From positions 1 through 47,006 of the forward strand of contig CAZCBX010000016.1 in NCBI GenBank assembly GCA_964497185.1: a stretch of DNA of 47,006 bases, read 5' to 3'. Origin of the DNA: CAZCBX01 sp964497185. Lineage in GTDB: Bacteria > Bdellovibrionota_G > JALEGL01 > JAGRMV01. Below are positions 14,382-22,629 of the stretch, piece by piece; the stretch's first letter is position 1; every line of letters starts with the position of its first letter. The position numbers and the translations under genes are program-made. Below the pieces are notes generated by a model. That model saw only the letters and a program-made list of their open reading frames with translations. It searched no databases and had not been told where the DNA came from.

Positions 14382-16150
14382 TAGACTTTTCGAAAAAACA
14401 ATTTTTCAAGGCTGGGCAAATCAAAACGCAAAAACGTAGGACGACCATGAGGACAATAGCTGGTTAAATCCACCTGATCCATTTGGTCTAAAAGATGCTG
14501 CACTTCTTGCGCAGACAAACGATCGTGCGCCCGAACTGCGCTATGGCACGCCATGGTGCTTAAGGCATGGTCGACAAAATCTTGCATGGCAAAGCCTTTG
14601 CCATAAGCCAACCCCTCTTGCAGCAAGTCTTTCAACATGCTTTGCGCTTGGCGGCCACTGAGCGATGAAGGAATGGCCCGCAGAATAAAAGTGGACTGGC
14701 CAAAAGGCTCTAAATCAAAACCCAATTGGGCAAAGACCTCGCTGTGCTCTTGGGCCCATTCAAACTCGGAAGGCGATAACGCCACTTCGGTGGGAATCAA
14801 CGTTTGCTGCGCGAGGGTTTTTTTGCGGCTGTATTGTTCAACCAGCGCTTGATACCGAACGCGTTCATGGGCTGCGTGTTGATCAATTAAAATCAGCTCA
14901 TGGTCGTTTTTGCAAATAAGGTATGTGCCATCCAATTGACTCCAGTACGTCAGTTGCCCAAAAAACCCCTGGGCTGGTTTGGGAACATCGGCTTGCGATG
15001 ATGCAACAGAGCCGCCATAACTTTGGGTGGGACTATGCAAGGAAGTAGGGGCCGCGGCTTCCATGGGGTAGGTTGGCTGCGACGTAAACAGGGTCTTCAT
15101 GTCGGCCGCACTTGGAAAATGGGACGGCACCGAAATGGGTCGGTGACTGGCCACATTGGGTTTGAGTTTGTTGCCAATGCTTTTGGCAATCATGGAAAAC
15201 AGCACCTGAGGATCTGAAAACCGCACTTCCGATTTGGTGGGGTGAACGTTGACGTCCAAAAGATGGCCCGGCATGGTCATAAAAATAAAACAATAGGGAT
15301 AGCGCTTTTCCATCAGCGCAGACCGATACCCCTCCATGATGGCCCGTTGCAGCCGGCGGTCGCTGATCCAGCGCTGATTGACAAACAGCCAAATTTCATC
15401 GGGCCGAGATAAATTTTGCTGCATGTTCGAGCCCACCCCTTGCATGGCAATGGGGCCTTCTTGCGCTTCAAAATCCACCAAGTGCTCCGACAAAGACGCG
15501 GGATAAAGCTGCGCCACGCGTGCGCGGTGCGTTTGGCACATGGGCAGGTGGTAAATTTGTTTGTTTTGATGCTTTAAACTCAGTTCAATTTGTGGAAAAG
15601 CCAGCGCAATTTTTTTAAACGTTTTTTCAATGTGTACAAATTCAGTGCGCAGACTGCGCATAAATTTTTTGCGGGCAGGGGTGTTAAAAAACAAATCGGT
15701 GACCCGCACCCGTGTGCCTTGAGGGCAGCCGATGGGGGCAATCTCAGGTTGCGCGCCACCATGGACGTGCAGGCGGTAGCCTGTGTCTGCGTTTTGCGCC
15801 ATGGTGATCATTTCAAAATCACTCACCGCCGAAATGCTGGCCAGGGCTTCGCCGCGAAACCCATACGAGTGAATATTGAGCAAATCCTCATCGGAAGTAA
15901 TTTTGGAGGTGGCATTTTTAACGGTGACCAAGGGCAAATCACCCAGCGTTAAACCGATGCCATTGTCAGTGACCACAATCTCTTTTAACCCGCCGTCACG
16001 CACTTCAACGTCCACACGGGTGGCCATGGCATCAATGGCATTTTCCATCAGTTCTTTGACAATGGAGGCGGGCCGATCAATCACTTCGCCCGCAGCGATT
16101 TTACGCACAATGTGTTCTGGAAGGGCTGTGATGGGGCGCCGAGTGCTCAT
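14381..16150 (-). CDS. mutL: DNA mismatch repair protein MutL
   Basis: Mismatch-repair ATPase that links MutS to strand removal. The 589 residues have the GHKL ATPase at the N-terminus (AGEVIDRPASIVKELMENAIDA, DNGIGL, HSYGFRGEALASI, GTRVRVTDLFFNTPARKKF) and NVHPTKSEVRF closing that domain. A proline/serine-rich linker follows (about 325-395), then the dimerisation domain. The C-terminal part contains DQHAAHERVRYQ (about residues 420-435), ACHSAVRAHDRL and CPHGRPTFL, the metal-site motifs of endonuclease-type MutL. In the first motif, DQHA(x)2E(x)4E, the last Glu is Gln here. That may weaken nicking, or the motif may be more tolerant than it looks. The ribosome site AAGGAA is good. It overlaps miaA by one base. 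Confidence 0.95.
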   Translation of the reverse strand: MSTRRPITALPEHIVRKIAAGEVIDRPASIVKELMENAIDAMATRVDVEVRDGGLKEIVVTDNGIGLTLGDLPLVTVKNATSKITSDEDLLNIHSYGFRGEALASISAVSDFEMITMAQNADTGYRLHVHGGAQPEIAPIGCPQGTRVRVTDLFFNTPARKKFMRSLRTEFVHIEKTFKKIALAFPQIELSLKHQNKQIYHLPMCQTHRARVAQLYPASLSEHLVDFEAQEGPIAMQGVGSNMQQNLSRPDEIWLFVNQRWISDRRLQRAIMEGYRSALMEKRYPYCFIFMTMPGHLLDVNVHPTKSEVRFSDPQVLFSMIAKSIGNKLKPNVASHRPISVPSHFPSAADMKTLFTSQPTYPMEAAAPTSLHSPTQSYGGSVASSQADVPKPAQGFFGQLTYWSQLDGTYLICKNDHELILIDQHAAHERVRYQALVEQYSRKKTLAQQTLIPTEVALSPSEFEWAQEHSEVFAQLGFDLEPFGQSTFILRAIPSSLSGRQAQSMLKDLLQEGLAYGKGFAMQDFVDHALSTMACHSAVRAHDRLSAQEVQHLLDQMDQVDLTSYCPHGRPTFLRFDLPSLEKLFFRKV

Positions 16151-16191
16151 GCAAGTTCCTTATATGGAATGAAGACAAGTATCAAGACGGT

Positions 16192-17307
16192 TTAAGCGTC
16201 GGTGTTTGGCGTATTTGCAGGAAAAGAGCTGCGTACCGTATTTCGGCCTTCAGATTTGGCTTTGTACAAAGCATCATCGGCGGCTTTGACCAGCTGGTTG
16301 GCGTTGGAGAATTCATCATCCATGGTCGATACCCCAATGCTGGTGGTCACCAAAATGCGCTGGCCTTCGTAGGTAAATGTGGCGTGTTCAACGATGGACC
16401 GTAGTTTTTCCGCCAAAATCAAGGCGCCATGCGCGGCAATTTCAGGCAGCAAAATGGCAAATTCTTCGCCCCCATACCGACCAAAAAAATCTTCTTTGCG
16501 CAGGTTTCGGCTAATCAGCTGGGCAATGTTGCGCAGTACAAAGTCACCGGCCAGATGGCCGTATTTGTTGTTCAAATTATGAAAATGATCCAGGTCCAGC
16601 AATATAAAGGACAGCTCGCGCTGATACCGGATGGAGCGGCTAAACTCTTCTTCAAGTTTGCCCTGAAAAAAGTTTTTGTTCAAAATTTGGGTAAGCCCAT
16701 CAATGGTGGCCAGACGATATAGCTCTTGGTGGTACTTGCTTTCAAAGTTGGACCCAGAAATAAATTTTAAAATGGAGTTGCCCACCAATACAATGTCGCT
16801 GTCTTGCAGCTCTTTGATTTCTACTTTTTGGGTATTGACAAAGGTGCCGTTGGTCGAGCCCAAATCTTCCACCACAAACTTTTTGTTTCGTTTGTAAATC
16901 TTGGCGTGCTTGCGGGACACATTGTCTTCATTAACCTCAATGTCGCACTGAGAAGAGCGGCCGATGGTTAACTCGCCATCGCGAATTTCAAATCGCTTGC
17001 CCAAGTGGTTGCCGTGTAAAATCACCACCGAGGCAAATTCGTCATCCTCCGGGGGCGATTTGGCCGAAATAATGCTGTTTTTGGTTTTGACCACGGTGGG
17101 TTCATCGGTTTGATGGTCATGGTCTTGATTGGTTTCAAACTCTTTTTTGTACAGCGAATAGCAATCTCGGCAAATGCGTTCGCGGTTTTGGTCCCATTTG
17201 GGATGCTGAATTTTAATGTAATTGGAAATCGCAGGATTATTTCTTAACTCGTGTACAACCTCATACCCATATACCTGGAGCCCACATATGGGACATTTCT
17301 CGTTCAT
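16192..17307 (-). CDS. FHA-GGDEF diguanylate cyclase with N-terminal zinc-ribbon-like segment
   Basis: Predicted cytoplasmic enzyme making cyclic di-GMP, probably switched by phosphothreonine binding. The 371 residues begin with two CxxC pairs (C5/C8 and C46/C49) that could bind zinc. An FHA domain follows (about 92-180) with the conserved GRS, SRKH and GSTNGT motifs. The GGDEF domain (about 205-360) has an intact GGEEF active site and an inhibitory RxxD site (RKED) five residues before it, so product feedback is likely. No membrane segment is seen. FHA-GGDEF proteins such as DgcB are known in Bdellovibrio, where one is needed for prey invasion; whether this is an orthologue is unknown. A good AAGGAT site precedes the ATG. 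mutL follows after 41 bp. Confidence 0.88.
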   Translation of the reverse strand: MNEKCPICGLQVYGYEVVHELRNNPAISNYIKIQHPKWDQNRERICRDCYSLYKKEFETNQDHDHQTDEPTVVKTKNSIISAKSPPEDDEFASVVILHGNHLGKRFEIRDGELTIGRSSQCDIEVNEDNVSRKHAKIYKRNKKFVVEDLGSTNGTFVNTQKVEIKELQDSDIVLVGNSILKFISGSNFESKYHQELYRLATIDGLTQILNKNFFQGKLEEEFSRSIRYQRELSFILLDLDHFHNLNNKYGHLAGDFVLRNIAQLISRNLRKEDFFGRYGGEEFAILLPEIAAHGALILAEKLRSIVEHATFTYEGQRILVTTSIGVSTMDDEFSNANQLVKAADDALYKAKSEGRNTVRSSFPANTPNTDA

Positions 17308-17344
17308 GGAAATCCTTGTGATTTAAAATGCTTATCTCTGATAA

Positions 17345-17397
17345 AACATACCCCTTGCATCCTAGACTTGTCAAGACATGTCACTTTATCCTATAGT
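17345..17397. promoter_or_regulatory. Divergent sigma-70-type promoters sharing their -35 region
   Basis: Leftward, towards the FHA-GGDEF gene: -35 TTGACA (complement of 17369-17374) and -10 TATGTT (complement of 17345-17350), 18 bp apart. Rightward, towards dciA: -35 TTGTCA (17368-17373) and -10 TATAGT (17392-17397), also 18 bp apart. The two -35 boxes lie on the same CTTGTCAAG sequence, so RNA polymerase can probably occupy only one direction at a time. The rightward start point would fall at about 17404, very close to the first possible dciA start codon. Confidence 0.6.
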
Positions 17398-17405
17398 GCC
17401 TGTGG

Positions 17406-17852
17406 ATGCGGCGAAGAAGAAACAAAAAAACCATGCGTGGGTTGCAACCTGTGGGTCGAAACAACAGTTTTGATCAAGTGGTGCCCCGCTTGCAGGGCAT
17501 GGTCAACTTGCGTCGGCAATGGCCCAGCATCATGGGCCCCACACTGAGCCAAAAAATTTTTCCGCTGAAAATATCCAATGGCGTACTGACGGTTCGTACC
17601 CCTCACAATGGATGGGCCCATCAATTAACCATGATGCAACAAGAAATCTTAACCAAAGTGCAAACCCACACCGGGATCGCCCTGGAAAAAATCAAATGGC
17701 AAGTGGCACCTTTGCCTTCCTTGGACCCAACCCCACCCAAAGCGCCTGGCCAAAAATGCGCCACCACGCATCGCACCCAAACCGATGACCAAACCTCCGT
17801 CAAGGAAGTGATCGATCGCGTGCGACGTCTGCATGCAAACTTGATGGATTAA
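17406..17852 (+). CDS. dciA: DciA-like protein (DUF721)
   Basis: A 148-residue protein whose middle (about residues 22-90) fits the DUF721/DciA family. DciA is the ancestral loader or operator of the replicative helicase DnaB in bacteria without DnaC. The signature is visible as LRRQWPSIMGPTLSQKIFPL, then NGVLTVRTPHNGWAHQL and a QQEIL helix. The C-terminal 60 residues are probably disordered, with a basic end. Two starts are possible: ATG at 17406, almost at the predicted transcription start (leaderless), and ATG at 17433, which leaves a short leader and keeps the whole domain. Neither has a clear ribosome site. The gene overlaps the murJ stop by 4 bp tail to tail. Confidence 0.75.
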   Translation: MRRRRNKKTMRGLQPVGRNNSFDQVVPRLQGMVNLRRQWPSIMGPTLSQKIFPLKISNGVLTVRTPHNGWAHQLTMMQQEILTKVQTHTGIALEKIKWQVAPLPSLDPTPPKAPGQKCATTHRTQTDDQTSVKEVIDRVRRLHANLMD

Positions 17853-19411
17853 CGGTTTTTCTTTCGCAAAGCTTTGGTAAAAAGCGGCCCAATGCCCAGT
17901 GCATATACTAAAGACAAATAAGCCACCAAACTGGCTGCCATCGGCACCAGCACCATCCACACGCGCGACAGCGGCCACGTACCAAAAGTGGTGACACCCA
18001 GCAGATAACCAGCCCAACACGCCGCTGCCACACCCATGGTAATGATCATCACCTTTAAAAGAAAAGACGCATTGGCGTGCCAAGACAAAGGGTCTGGCAA
18101 AATGCGCTGGTAATACCACGTTAACAGCATGAAGTTAACAAACATGCCCAGCGATGTGCCCAGTGCCAGCCCCCAATGGCCCAAAATTTGGTAAAAGGTA
18201 ATGTTAAAAATCACATTTACGGTTACGCCCACCAAGCTGGCGGCCATGGGCACCTTGGAATAACCCTTGGTAAAGAAAATCGGACCCTTGACTTTCACCG
18301 CCGCATAAAAAGGCAAGCCCAGCGCATAACTCTGAATGGCCTGCGCCGTTTGCTGCGTATCAAAAGCCGTAAACGCGCCTCGCTCAAACAACAGCGCCAC
18401 GATGGGCCCCGCCAACACCAACAAGCCCGCCGCACAAGGAAACGTCAGCAGCCAATTGAGCCGCATGGCCTGCTGCACATTGTGATGAAACCCTTCCATG
18501 TGCTCGCTAGACGCATCCTTGGACGCCTGCGCCAAAGCCACCACCCCAATGGCCACCCCAAATAACCCAATGGGCAATTGCATCAGCCGAAAGCCATAGC
18601 TAAGCCATGCCGCGGCCCCTTGCTGAAGTTTGGACGCCAAAATCGTATTGACCAAAATGTTAATCTGCGTGCCCGACAGAGCAATGATGGCCGGCACCAT
18701 CAATAAAATCATCTCGCGCACCCGTTTGTTGCGCAGCATCCCTTTAAAACTCGGCAGCGGCAGCCGTTTCATGGTGACCAGCTTGGGCAGCTGCACCACA
18801 CACTGCAAAAACCCGCCCAGTAGCGTACCCACCGACCACCACACCACCAAAGACGGCCCCTTAACCTGAAACACCCACAACAATACGCCCGTGGCAATCA
18901 GCGAAAAATTAAAAAACACCGGCGCCACCGCCGGCACCGAAAAAGACTGGTGCGCATGATGAATGCCCATAAACACCGAGGCCAAACTTAAAAAAAGCAA
19001 AAAAGGAAACATAATCCGCACCAGCTGCGCAGTGAGCGCAATCTTGCCATCAATGCCCTCAAACCCAGGCGCAATCAGGGTCACCACCTGCGGCGCAAAC
19101 ACCATCCCCAAAATAACCAAACTGCCCACCACCACAATCAACAACCCCAACAATTTCGACGCCATCACCATGCCCTGTTTGGGCGAGTCCTGTTTGATGG
19201 TTTTGGTCAGCGTGGGTACAAACGCATTGCTCAGCGCCCCTTCGGCCAAAAGCTCGCGCAACAAATTGGGAATACGAAACGCATACACATAACAATCCGC
19301 CAGAAAACCCGCCCCAATCAGCCCCGCAAAAAACTGATCACGAAGCAAACCAAACACCCGACTCACCATGGTCAGGCCCGAAACTTTAAACGTATTTTTG
19401 AGTAATTTCAT
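17849..19411 (-). CDS. murJ: Lipid II flippase MurJ
   Basis: Inner-membrane transporter of the MOP superfamily that flips lipid II to the periplasmic face for peptidoglycan synthesis. The 520 residues contain about 14 hydrophobic segments. The N-terminal signature is typical: SRVFGLLRDQFFAGLIGAG, then DCYVYAFRIPNLLRELLAEGALSNAFVPT, which contains the conserved essential arginines. Length is normal. It stands as a single-gene unit, convergent with dciA (4-bp overlap). The region upstream (19412-19604) holds no gene that I can see and leads into the tandem repeats. Confidence 0.94.
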   Translation of the reverse strand: MKLLKNTFKVSGLTMVSRVFGLLRDQFFAGLIGAGFLADCYVYAFRIPNLLRELLAEGALSNAFVPTLTKTIKQDSPKQGMVMASKLLGLLIVVVGSLVILGMVFAPQVVTLIAPGFEGIDGKIALTAQLVRIMFPFLLFLSLASVFMGIHHAHQSFSVPAVAPVFFNFSLIATGVLLWVFQVKGPSLVVWWSVGTLLGGFLQCVVQLPKLVTMKRLPLPSFKGMLRNKRVREMILLMVPAIIALSGTQINILVNTILASKLQQGAAAWLSYGFRLMQLPIGLFGVAIGVVALAQASKDASSEHMEGFHHNVQQAMRLNWLLTFPCAAGLLVLAGPIVALLFERGAFTAFDTQQTAQAIQSYALGLPFYAAVKVKGPIFFTKGYSKVPMAASLVGVTVNVIFNITFYQILGHWGLALGTSLGMFVNFMLLTWYYQRILPDPLSWHANASFLLKVMIITMGVAAACWAGYLLGVTTFGTWPLSRVWMVLVPMAASLVAYLSLVYALGIGPLFTKALRKKNR

Positions 19412-19601
19412 GATGCTATGATTCTGGTTAGCCTATCGCAGCCACCCAAAAAAAACCAGTTTCCATCCTCTCCCAACTCACTCAAAAAAAAGCCCCACCC
19501 AAACCCAATAAAAACCAAATACAAGGTTGACAACCAACCCAAACCCGCATAGAACACCACTTCACTGCCAAAAGCCCTCGGCCAAAAGCAGCGAATTTTA
19601 A

Positions 19602-20099
19602 TGATGCGGGGTATCCCTGAGGACACAATAAGGAGAAGGCACCAAGCCTTTGACAAGTCCGAAGGAGTAATATAGAAACGCGCAAGCGTCATTGGCTCCA
19701 CCCGAATCATGATGAAGAGGAGCCAAAACAAGTCCACGATAGACGATAAACATCGAACTCTAAATGATGCGGGGTATCCCTGAGGACACAACAAGGAGAA
19801 GGCGCCAAGCCTTTGACAAGTCCGAAGGAGTAATATAGAAACGCGCAAGCGTCTTTGGCTCCACCCAAATCATGATGATAAAGAGGAGCCAAAACAAGTC
19901 GACGATAGACGATAAACATCGAAGTCTTAATGATGCGGGGTATCCCTGAGGACACAACAAGGAGAAGGCGCCAAGCCTTTGACAAGTCCGAAGGAGTAAT
20001 ATAGAAACGCGCAAGCGTCTTTGGCTCCACCCAAATCATGATGATAAAGAGGAGCCAAAACAAGTCGACGATAGACGATAAACATCGAAGTCTTAATGA
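19602..20099 (+). repeat. Three tandem units each starting with the 5' end of tRNA-fMet
   Basis: The sequence TGATGCGGGGT, whose last part is the start of the initiator tRNA, occurs at 19602, 19765, 19931 and again at the true tRNA. TGCGGGG starts at 19605, 19768, 19934 and 20100, so the spacings are 163, 166 and 166 bp. Units 2 and 3 look identical; unit 1 differs by several substitutions and a 3-bp deletion. Each unit contains a TTGACA with TATAGA 15 bp later, an ACGC-GCAA-GCGT tetraloop hairpin, and a 9-bp inverted repeat TTTGGCTCC/GGAGCCAAA. The period is not a multiple of three, and minus-strand reading frames shift from copy to copy, so this is not coding. It could be amplified promoter DNA or a tRNA-targeting element. 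Confidence 0.85.
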
Positions 20100-20176
<77 letters not shown>

Positions 20177-20242
20177 ACCTCAAAAATAAACAGCCTCAAC
20201 TCAACCCTTAAGGCAATTAACAGTCAAGCCCAAATCGTAATC

Positions 20243-20273
20243 CTTACAAAATGGGTGTGTAAGCATTTTATCT
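20243..20273 (+). terminator. Weak hairpin after tRNA-fMet
   Basis: CTTACA (20243-20248) pairs with TGTAAG (20258-20263) around a 9-nt loop, followed by CATTTTATC. The stem is short and the T tract is interrupted, so this is only a possible terminator for the tRNA transcript. Confidence 0.3.
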
Positions 20274-20389
20274 ATTTTGATTACGTTATATGATGGAATG
20301 GACCTGTCCTTTTTCGGCATCATCCCAAGGGTGTGCCATAATGATAATGAAATCATTAGAACCTAACTTAAGAGAAAGGTGGACAGGCC

Positions 20390-21406
20390 ATGAAAGAGAT
20401 TAGCATATTGGGGATTGACGTAGCAAAGAATGTTTTTAGTTTATGCGGCGTAAATCAGAATGAGGAAGTGGTTTTTGAGCGAAGCATAAAACGAGCAAAA
20501 CTGCTGGAGAAGGTTTTAATGTTAAAACCAAAGATTGTTGCCATGGAAGCATGTGGCAGCAGTCAGTATTGGGCCAGGACATTTATGAGTTATGGAATCC
20601 AAGCAAAACTAATTCAACCCAAGTTTGTTAAAGCTTTTGTAAAAACACAAAAAAATGACAGCCATGATGCGCGAGCCATTGCCGAAGCCTGTGGTCGCCC
20701 GAGCATGCGATTTGTTGGCGTAAGCACTATAGCTCATCAAGACATCCAATGCATACACCGGATGCGCGAAAGACTGGTGAGGAATCGAACCAGTTTAAGC
20801 AATGAGATCCGAGGCTTTTTAGGCGAGTACGGCATTATTATTGCTCAGGGCATAAGTCATGTAAAAAACAAACTACCCTTGTACTTTGAAGACTCAAAGC
20901 TCACCATGCGCGGACAAGCTATTTTTAAAGATCTTTACGCAGAGCTTGTAGATATCAACCAGAGAATCGACCAATGTGATCAAAGAATCCAAGGGATTTA
21001 CATGGAACATAAAAAAGTCTGCGATGCCATGATGCAGGTTGAAGGCATTGGCTTACTGTGCGCGACAGCGTTGTTAACCATTTTATCTCAGCCAGAAGTA
21101 TTTGAAAACGGAAGGCATTTTAGTGCGTATTTAGGGTTGGTACCAAGACAAGTCTCAACAGGTGGTAAAACAATGCTGCGAGGTATTACCAAAAGCGGTA
21201 ACGGCTATATCCGAAAGCTGCTCATCCACGGCGCTCGAAGTGCTGTGTTTTGGTCACAAAGAAAAGAGAACCATCGAAGCAAGTGGATTAAGAATAAATT
21301 AGATACTCGAGGTCCAAATAAAACATGTGTTGCATTGGCCAACAAAAATGCCAGAGTTATTTATGCTTTGGTAAAAAATCAAACGCAGTATCAAAAAGCT
21401 GCGTAA
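20390..21406 (+). CDS. IS110-family transposase (IS1111-type)
   Basis: DEDD recombinase that moves the element using an RNA guide. The 338 residues have an RuvC-like N-terminal domain with GIDVAKNVF (first Asp), MEACGSSQYW (Glu) and KNDSHDARAIAEA (the two late Asp residues), so all four acidic residues are present. The C-terminal Tnp domain (about 215-300) has VEGIGLLCATAL, FSAYLGLVPRQVSTGGK and SGNGYIRKLLIHGA, which includes the conserved catalytic-type serine. No frameshift or early stop is seen, so the enzyme looks intact and the element may be active. A good AAAGGTGG ribosome site precedes the ATG. Just after the stop is an AAGACGCC/GGCGTTTT hairpin (21415-21433). Confidence 0.93.
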   Translation: MKEISILGIDVAKNVFSLCGVNQNEEVVFERSIKRAKLLEKVLMLKPKIVAMEACGSSQYWARTFMSYGIQAKLIQPKFVKAFVKTQKNDSHDARAIAEACGRPSMRFVGVSTIAHQDIQCIHRMRERLVRNRTSLSNEIRGFLGEYGIIIAQGISHVKNKLPLYFEDSKLTMRGQAIFKDLYAELVDINQRIDQCDQRIQGIYMEHKKVCDAMMQVEGIGLLCATALLTILSQPEVFENGRHFSAYLGLVPRQVSTGGKTMLRGITKSGNGYIRKLLIHGARSAVFWSQRKENHRSKWIKNKLDTRGPNKTCVALANKNARVIYALVKNQTQYQKAA

Positions 21407-21676
21407 AAAGCTTTAAGACGCCCTTGGCGTTTTAATATTCAAAGAGGAGCTATATCGAAAAGAAATGGGAGAAGAAAAAATAAAGATTGTTTTCAAAACC
21501 TGCCGGGGACAGAGGCTATCACAAAAGATAAGTCGATCGTACGATGAGGAGTAAGCAATCAATCAACGCAATCCATTTGGGCTCGTAGTTTACAATATCA
21601 AGCTACACAAAGAAGCCGGATACACGTCTGCTAGATCTCTACCTATTCTTTTTAATCACTTCACTTTGACCTTGAC
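21407..21676 (+). ncRNA. Right-end non-coding region, candidate seek/bridge RNA
   Basis: About 270 bp between the transposase stop and the right inverted repeat contain no gene. A hairpin at 21415-21433 and a 10-bp palindrome ATCGTACGAT (around 21540) are visible. By analogy with IS1111 elements, whose guide RNA is encoded here, this is the expected place for one. The guide sequence itself cannot be read without the exact element ends and an empty target site. Inference only. Confidence 0.3.
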
Positions 21677-21691
21677 GGACAGGTCCATACA

Positions 21692-21755
21692 CGTCCCCGG
21701 AATTATTACGGCACACGTCCTCAGAATTACACCTTAGTTGGTCCCCAGAATTTAT
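21692..21755 (-). repeat. Three short AATTCtGgGGAC-like direct repeats
   Basis: Just outside the right end of the IS element, three similar words occur about 23-25 bp apart: GTCCCCGGAATTA (21693), GTCCTCAGAATTA (21718) and GTCCCCAGAATTT (21741). On the minus strand they read as AATTC-C/T-G-G/A-GGAC. Similar GGGGAC words appear in the hairpin at 9107 and inside the IS right end (near 21506). They may be remnants of dispersed REP-like repeats. They overlap the end of the next gene. Confidence 0.5.
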
Positions 21756-22465
21756 AAGGTAATATTTTCTGGCGCTGGTATTTGAAATAGCGCTACCTGA
21801 TAGCTAAGTTCATGCAATGCTCTAAGTTCAGCTTCTTGCATAGTGCAGATTTTTTTGAAAATTTCCCCAATACAATTATCAATTTTTTTCCGAAAACCTA
21901 TATAAAAGAATGTGATTGAAATACCTTGCAACTCCCCCGATTCATAAGAAAATAAGTTATGTTCAATATAACCATCAGTATATGCTTTATCTTTTAAACC
22001 TTTCATTCTAGGATCCCATAAAACTTCAGAAACATTTGGGTCAAAAGCACCTTTGAATACTTTATCACTCCCATGCTCAGCTATGCTGTGTTTCCACTTT
22101 ACTTTATCATAACTTCTCCATTTGTATGATCTTCCTAAGTGGATACTGGGATTTCTAACATTATTTATAAAATTTTCCGCAACGTACCTAGGCCAGTAAA
22201 ACCTTTGATGTAAAAATTCCATTACCTCACTATTACTTAAGTGGAGTTTCCTTTTATCAACAATTGCCAACCAGTTAATCAACACGCAGAAATTCATTGT
22301 TATATCATTAAGAAGGAAAGGCTTTTTTAAAATATCTTTAGAATTATTATAATTCTTTTCTAAAGTATCAATATGTTGTAACCAGAAAATAGACTCGTTC
22401 AAAAACTCTTTTGCCCGTACATTACTTTTTGTAGCTTTTGATAAAATCTGTATTAAATCGTTCAT
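21752..22465 (-). CDS. Unknown AT-rich protein with HEPN-like R-x4-H motif
   Basis: A 237-residue, mostly helical, soluble protein with no signal peptide or membrane segment. I do not recognise a named family. Residues 104-109 read RNPSIH, fitting the R-x4-6-H active-site motif of HEPN-type ribonucleases, which are common in toxin and phage-defence systems. The flanking pattern (FINNVRNPSIHLGR) is the kind of helix end where that motif sits. The gene is clearly more AT-rich than the housekeeping genes to its left and lies between an IS element and putP, which points to horizontal transfer. No ribosome site is evident. No partner antitoxin gene is seen on either side. HEPN membership is a motif-level guess. 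Confidence 0.6.
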   Translation of the reverse strand: MNDLIQILSKATKSNVRAKEFLNESIFWLQHIDTLEKNYNNSKDILKKPFLLNDITMNFCVLINWLAIVDKRKLHLSNSEVMEFLHQRFYWPRYVAENFINNVRNPSIHLGRSYKWRSYDKVKWKHSIAEHGSDKVFKGAFDPNVSEVLWDPRMKGLKDKAYTDGYIEHNLFSYESGELQGISITFFYIGFRKKIDNCIGEIFKKICTMQEAELRALHELSYQVALFQIPAPENITL

Positions 22466-22629
22466 TATTTTAAAATTAAATGTACTCTACTAGACAATAA
22501 AATCCATAATTCCAATCACCCTGTCCTGACCCGTCATTACAATCAATCTTTCGTTAAATTCCGGAACCGTATACCGTAATCGAAATAGGCTGGTAGAATT
22601 CCGAATAAATTCCAGAACTAAAAACTCTA

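Larger units (their letters stand above)
20298..21688 (+). mobile_element. IS110-family (IS1111-type) insertion sequence
   Basis: A single transposase gene (20390-21406) is bracketed by a 12-bp perfect inverted repeat: ATGGACCTGTCC at 20298-20309 and its complement at 21677-21688. Subterminal inverted repeats of this size are typical of the IS1111 subgroup; classical IS110 elements lack them. The true ends should lie a few bases outside the repeats. The non-coding part is short on the left (about 80 bp) and long on the right (about 270 bp), which also fits IS1111, where the guide (seek) RNA is encoded downstream of the transposase. A left-end hairpin, TAATGAT/ATCATTA, sits at 20339-20358. It lies about 120 bp after tRNA-fMet. 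No target-site duplication is expected for this family. Confidence 0.8.

Noticed and set aside
19602..20099. CRISPR array
   Set aside because: The repeated unit is 163-166 bp and there are no short repeats with unique spacers between them, and no cas genes.
20390..22465. A larger genomic island integrated at tRNA-fMet
   Set aside because: No integrase of the tyrosine or serine type and no copy of the tRNA 3' end further right; only the IS and one AT-rich gene follow, so an island cannot be supported.
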